A stretch of 64,000 bases of DNA from contig NW_006499897.1 in assembly GCF_000471905.2 (NCBI RefSeq), forward strand, positions 2,980,108 through 3,044,107, given 5' to 3'. Source of the DNA: Amborella trichopoda. Its lineage: Eukaryota; Streptophyta; Magnoliopsida; Amborellales; Amborellaceae. The notes beneath the pieces were generated by a model. The model saw nothing but the letters and a program-made list of their open reading frames with translations. It searched no databases and was not told where the DNA came from. The translations under genes and the position numbers were made by a program. Below are positions 60,863 to 64,000 of this stretch, piece by piece; the first letter of the stretch is position 1, and every line of letters begins with the position of its first letter.

Positions 60863-60960
60863 GAGAGAAGCCAAGACGAGAGAGACAAAAGCCAAGGTAA
60901 GAGAGAAGCCAAGACGAGAGAGACAAAAGCCAAGGTAAGAGAGAAGCCAAGGCGAAAGAG
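60863..60960. repeat. Tandem repeat, 38-bp unit, about 2.6 copies
   Basis: The unit is GAGAGAAGCCAAGACGAGAG then AGACAAAAGCCAAGGTAA. The first two copies are identical. It ends about 20 bp before the USE-like motif. Confidence 0.93.
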
Positions 60961-60979
60961 AGAGATAACTTGCCGAATT

Positions 60980-61022
60980 GTCCCACATCGGAGTTTCAGC
61001 AAACTGAAAACTTCTATAAAAG
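60980..61022 (+). promoter_or_regulatory. Plant snRNA-type promoter motif (USE plus TATA)
   Basis: GTCCCACATCG (60980-60990) is an exact match to the plant snRNA upstream sequence element RTCCCACATCG. TATAAAAG starts at 61015, 24 bp later. In plants that spacing is typical of Pol III snRNA genes such as U6; Pol II snRNA genes have about 33-34 bp. The sequence after the expected start (about 61040-61050) does not look like U6, U3, MRP or 7SL. Similar motifs also occur in some plant LTRs, so this may be a decayed LTR promoter. Confidence 0.5.
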
Positions 61023-61130
61023 CTTTACTTTCGCCATTTTGGCTTTTTGTGAAGCTTGCAGTAGTTTTCAATCGCATGGTTGAGGGTAAAGGGGGCCAAT
61101 GTGGAACTATTTAAGTGACAATGTACTAGG

Positions 61131-61330
61131 CAGGGTTTAAAAACTATTGTTTTTAAGACAAAGTCTTGAAGTGCCTAAGAAAAAGTTTTAAAAATACACT
61201 TTAATTTGAACCGGAACCGCAAATGATGACGTCATAAGATGGTACGGACATCTTGTTCCTTACGGATACAGCCGGATCCTGTTCGATTCCGACGATTCCC
61301 GATCGAAATCAGCAATTTTTTAAACATATT
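61131..61330. mobile_element. Probable hAT-type MITE (family G, copy 4)
   Basis: Left CAGGGTTTAAAAACTATTGT; inverted right ATGTTTAAAAAATTGCTGAT then TTCGATCGGG. The interior has CGGATACAGCCGGATCCTGT. The borders are approximate. Confidence 0.5.
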
Positions 61331-61374
61331 TTTGTCATAATTTCATCTCATCTCTCATTCCCCCAAAAATATGG

Positions 61375-61920
61375 TCTTTCCTCGTGGATTGAGCAGCCAG
61401 AAATTTGTTAATGCGATAAGCCTTACCACGATGCAGGCTAATAAACCCTCATATCTGGAAAGCCTGCATCTGCCATGTAGTATTTTCCTATACAAACAGG
61501 ATCAAACAGTTAGTGAATAAGCATTTTACTACATTATATTGAAAATGAGTTTTCAATCGTTATTACTTTGAGGCATAGCCACCCTCTCAATTGCATTGTA
61601 AAAGATCCTTGAGTTTGCAGCAGAGCCTTCCTAACCACCCATTAGTACATACTCAAACACATGTCAAAGTTCATCACAGCTATTACATTCTAAGATAGAT
61701 CTCCCTTCCTGTTACAAAATCGTTTTTGTGCAGATTTCGAAAGCATGCTAGGATGTGTGTCCCAACAATCTGCTCCAACACAATTCTATCCAATACAAAC
61801 TCAAGTGATCAAAGACGTTCTTAGCTAGCACAACGAATTCGATCACGAGAACTCAATATATATCTAACAAGTGCAGCCCCAATTAGAGAAGAAGTCCGCT
61901 GTCTAATCTGTGGAAAAAAT
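61375..61920 (-). pseudogene. Broken PIF/Harbinger-type (DDE_4, HARBI1-like) nuclease fragment
   Basis: Minus-strand reading gives recognisable DDE_4 pieces in the right order. First is an N-terminal helix-like LIGAALVRYILSSRDRIRC (about 61.81-61.89 kb). Next is a stretch aligned to the GAIDGTH block (here GADCWDTH, about 61.77 kb) with SKSAQKRFCNREGD after it. Then come EGSAANSRIFYNAIERVAMPQ (about 61.57-61.63 kb), a possible 90-bp intron, KYYMADAGFPDMR (about 61.45-61.48 kb), and GFISLHRGKAYRINKFLAAQ in another frame. The usual HDSR aspartate reads N here. Stops and a frame change show it is dead. It could be a transposon or a copy of a domesticated HARBI1-like gene. No terminal repeats were found. 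Confidence 0.7.
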
Positions 61921-64000
61921 AAATGTAAAAAAAATATATAAAAATTAAGGAAGAAGAAGTAAGAAAAAGAATAACAAATGTAAAATTTACCCACATAAAA
62001 AAGTGTCCCACCGTATAAAGGCATCAAACGATTCCTTTAATATACAAACCATGAAACTTTAAACACATAATAAATGTCCTTATTAAATACAAATTATCAA
62101 CATACACATTCATCATAAAAATGGTCTCCCCACAAACAGCCATTCAAATCATTCCCTATCATAAGATATTGCAATCACACGAAAATGTACCATTTATTTA
62201 AGACACTTCTCATAAGAGAAAGTATGAAAACACAAAGCCGTTCAAATCACCATGTCGAGCCACATTGCTATCAAACAATGATACATCAATAATCACATGC
62301 AAATTGAAAAGGACTAACCTGTGGGTCCCTTTGTTACTGAATAAGTGCATGACTAATTTATATTTATGACTGCTACAGGACACTGTATCTGCATTATTCT
62401 AAACAAGTTATTTGACAATGAATGTTGTTTTAAAGTATAACTGTTTCTTTTAATTATAGACATTACATGGAGGTCCTTGACCCCATTTGAATACAACTTT
62501 ATCCTTTGGTATTTGTTTGTTTCTACTTTAAATATCCATGCCTCAATTCTCTTTAACCATTTAGTTATACAACTACGCAAATCTTGTGGCTTCTATCACA
62601 TATTATTTAAGTTTCAGCAGTACAAGATGAGTTAGATTTAGTATATGCTCTATATGGTGATAGTAATATGTTCTTTTATAGCATTTTGAAGTATTTCTTT
62701 CCAACTGTTCCCTTCTAATGGTGTCTTAATATCTTCACCACTCCAAGTGAATTTATCAACACCCACAGTTCCATGGCTACTTTGGAACCACAACAGAAAC
62801 ACAACACATGAAATCTAAGCAGCCATGAAAACCAAGATACATGAAACAAAGATGAGCTAGAGAACCTATGTTTATTGCAAAATTACACCGCACTTCTTGA
62901 CTTTTAGAGAAAGAGGCTCAAGGAAGTCAGAGTGTTGATAGCAAGGGGTTGTAGCTTCTTTTGCAGATCGACCACCCCCATAAACCGTCAGAGAAAGGAC
63001 GAGGAAAGAGAGAGACAGAGAGCCTTAATAGAAAATCCCATAAACCCCAAAGGTAAGTCCTAATGAGCTTATTAGAGGAAATAATAAGAATACGAAAAGA
63101 GAGAGAGAGAGAGAGGGAGAGAAAGAATCTCATAAACCCCAAAGCCAAGTCCTAACTGACAATAAGAACACACACACAGACCTTTGATGCTATAGCTCAA
63201 TCCTCAGCCTTGATAGCCGTAAGGGATGGAAAAGTGTGGAAAAAGGGATTTGCGGGAGAGTCAACATGGCTAGGCTTTGTGGAGAAAGAGGGAAAGAGAG
63301 AAGCTATAGAAAGAAATCATTGTGAAGAGGCTGTCAGGATTTTGCGTGAAAAGAGAGGAAAAAAAAAGGGGTTTAGTGATAATAGAAGAGAGAGAAAAAA
63401 GGGGTTGCCGAATTTTCCCTTTTTTTTTTTATATATATATAGCAGTCCTCAGGCCACCCCTAGGTGGGCTGCACATTTCTCCAAGTGGGGAAAAATGAAA
63501 AAACGTGGAGATTGTGTTTCTCCATTTTTCTCTATCAATCCTCCACACTATGTAAAGCCCAGTTTTAGAGAAAATATGAGACATTCTATTGTTTTTTTAG
63601 TTACCAAACAGAGCCTTATGATGTCAATAATGCCATTTAGTATTACTTTTTTACGAAAATTCATCCCATAAAAAACACGCAATAAACCAAGTTAACCCAA
63701 ATAAGATATAAAGCCTTGTGCTCATAAAAATCCATGACAGAAATAAGAACCCCCTAATATTAGGATCTTACTAAGGATTATTTACTTAGCTAGTTAAAAG
63801 TAAAATAGGGAAGAACAAATCATAATATAAGTAAATACACTTACACTATGGGCTGTTTGATAACAGGAAGTTAGAAAACGAAAAAGGAACTTTACCTATT
63901 ACTATTCGTGTTATGTGTTCGATAAAAAGCGGAAGATAATTTGAGAACTCCTCTTTACTGTTGAAGTTCCCACCTTTTAGGCTTGAGTAAAGTTTTATGA
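61921..64000. other. Intergenic, no gene seen
   Basis: Contains a partial repeat of ATCYCATAAACCCCAAAG then CAAGTCCTAA at about 63036 and 63128, GA-rich tracts at 63000-63130 and 63290-63410, and an (AT)n run at about 63431-63440. The 153-codon ORF at 63210 is purine-biased low complexity. Confidence 0.5.

Noticed and set aside
60980-61160. A complete U6 or other known snRNA gene
   Set aside because: The promoter motif is there, but the sequence after the expected start does not match U6, U3, MRP or 7SL starts that I know.
63210-63671. 153-codon plus-strand ORF
   Set aside because: Lys/Arg/Glu-rich because of purine tracts, no domain, and it runs through an (AT)n repeat.
1-64000. CRISPR array, bacterial operon or prophage
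   Set aside because: Introns, plant transposons and plastid-targeted proteins show plant nuclear DNA; the tandem arrays have no repeat-spacer layout.

Overview
This is nuclear DNA from a flowering plant. It is AT-rich and gene-poor: three host genes lie in 64 kb, with introns and plant-specific families, among many transposable elements of several ages. A run of 834 unknown bases (6033-6866) marks a draft assembly. The species cannot be fixed from sequence alone; nothing points to a grass.

Host genes. (1) An intronless GRAS transcription factor of the SCARECROW-LIKE 23 type lies at 16453-17862 (+), with two tiny upstream ORFs. (2) A six-exon gene for plastid cytochrome c6A lies at 29226-31179 (+). 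It keeps the heme motif, the axial Met and the two-Cys loop that defines c6A, and its last intron uses a GC donor. (3) A two-exon gene of the 2-oxoglutarate/Fe(II) oxygenase superfamily lies at 32340-34006 (-), and its product seems to lack the usual iron-binding histidines. Genes 2 and 3 converge, with about 1.2 kb and one MITE between them. I see no operon-like or pathway link among the three.

Transposon layers. At least ten copies of one MITE family (family A, about 395 bp, 9-bp target duplications, Mutator-like) are scattered over the window, and two pairs sit nearly end to end. One copy (53594-59997) is split by a Ty1-copia element. Other small DNA elements are family C (hAT-like, perfect 8-bp duplication at 1040/1293), family B (GC-rich, ends like TAGGGGTGGCAA, 8-bp duplications), a near-perfect foldback element at 3609-3788, and others at 11233-11632 and 49958-50476. 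Retroelements are an old copia fossil (18840-21730), a short gag-only LTR element with matching CATTT target duplications (40856-43184), an RTE LINE (27141-28900, -), and L1 LINE pieces in opposite orientations (35880-38017 - and 39000-40476 +) that may be one twin-primed insertion. A broken PIF/Harbinger-type nuclease lies at 61375-61920 (-).

Other structure. There are several short tandem arrays, a 560-bp purine-rich tract (51950-52510), and an snRNA-type promoter motif (USE plus TATA, Pol III-like spacing) at 60980-61022 with no recognisable snRNA after it. The clearest items for follow-up are the apparent loss of iron ligands in the oxygenase-like protein, the gag-only LTR element, the orphan USE/TATA pair, and the dated nest of copia inside a family A MITE. 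I did not find a convincing new multi-gene system.
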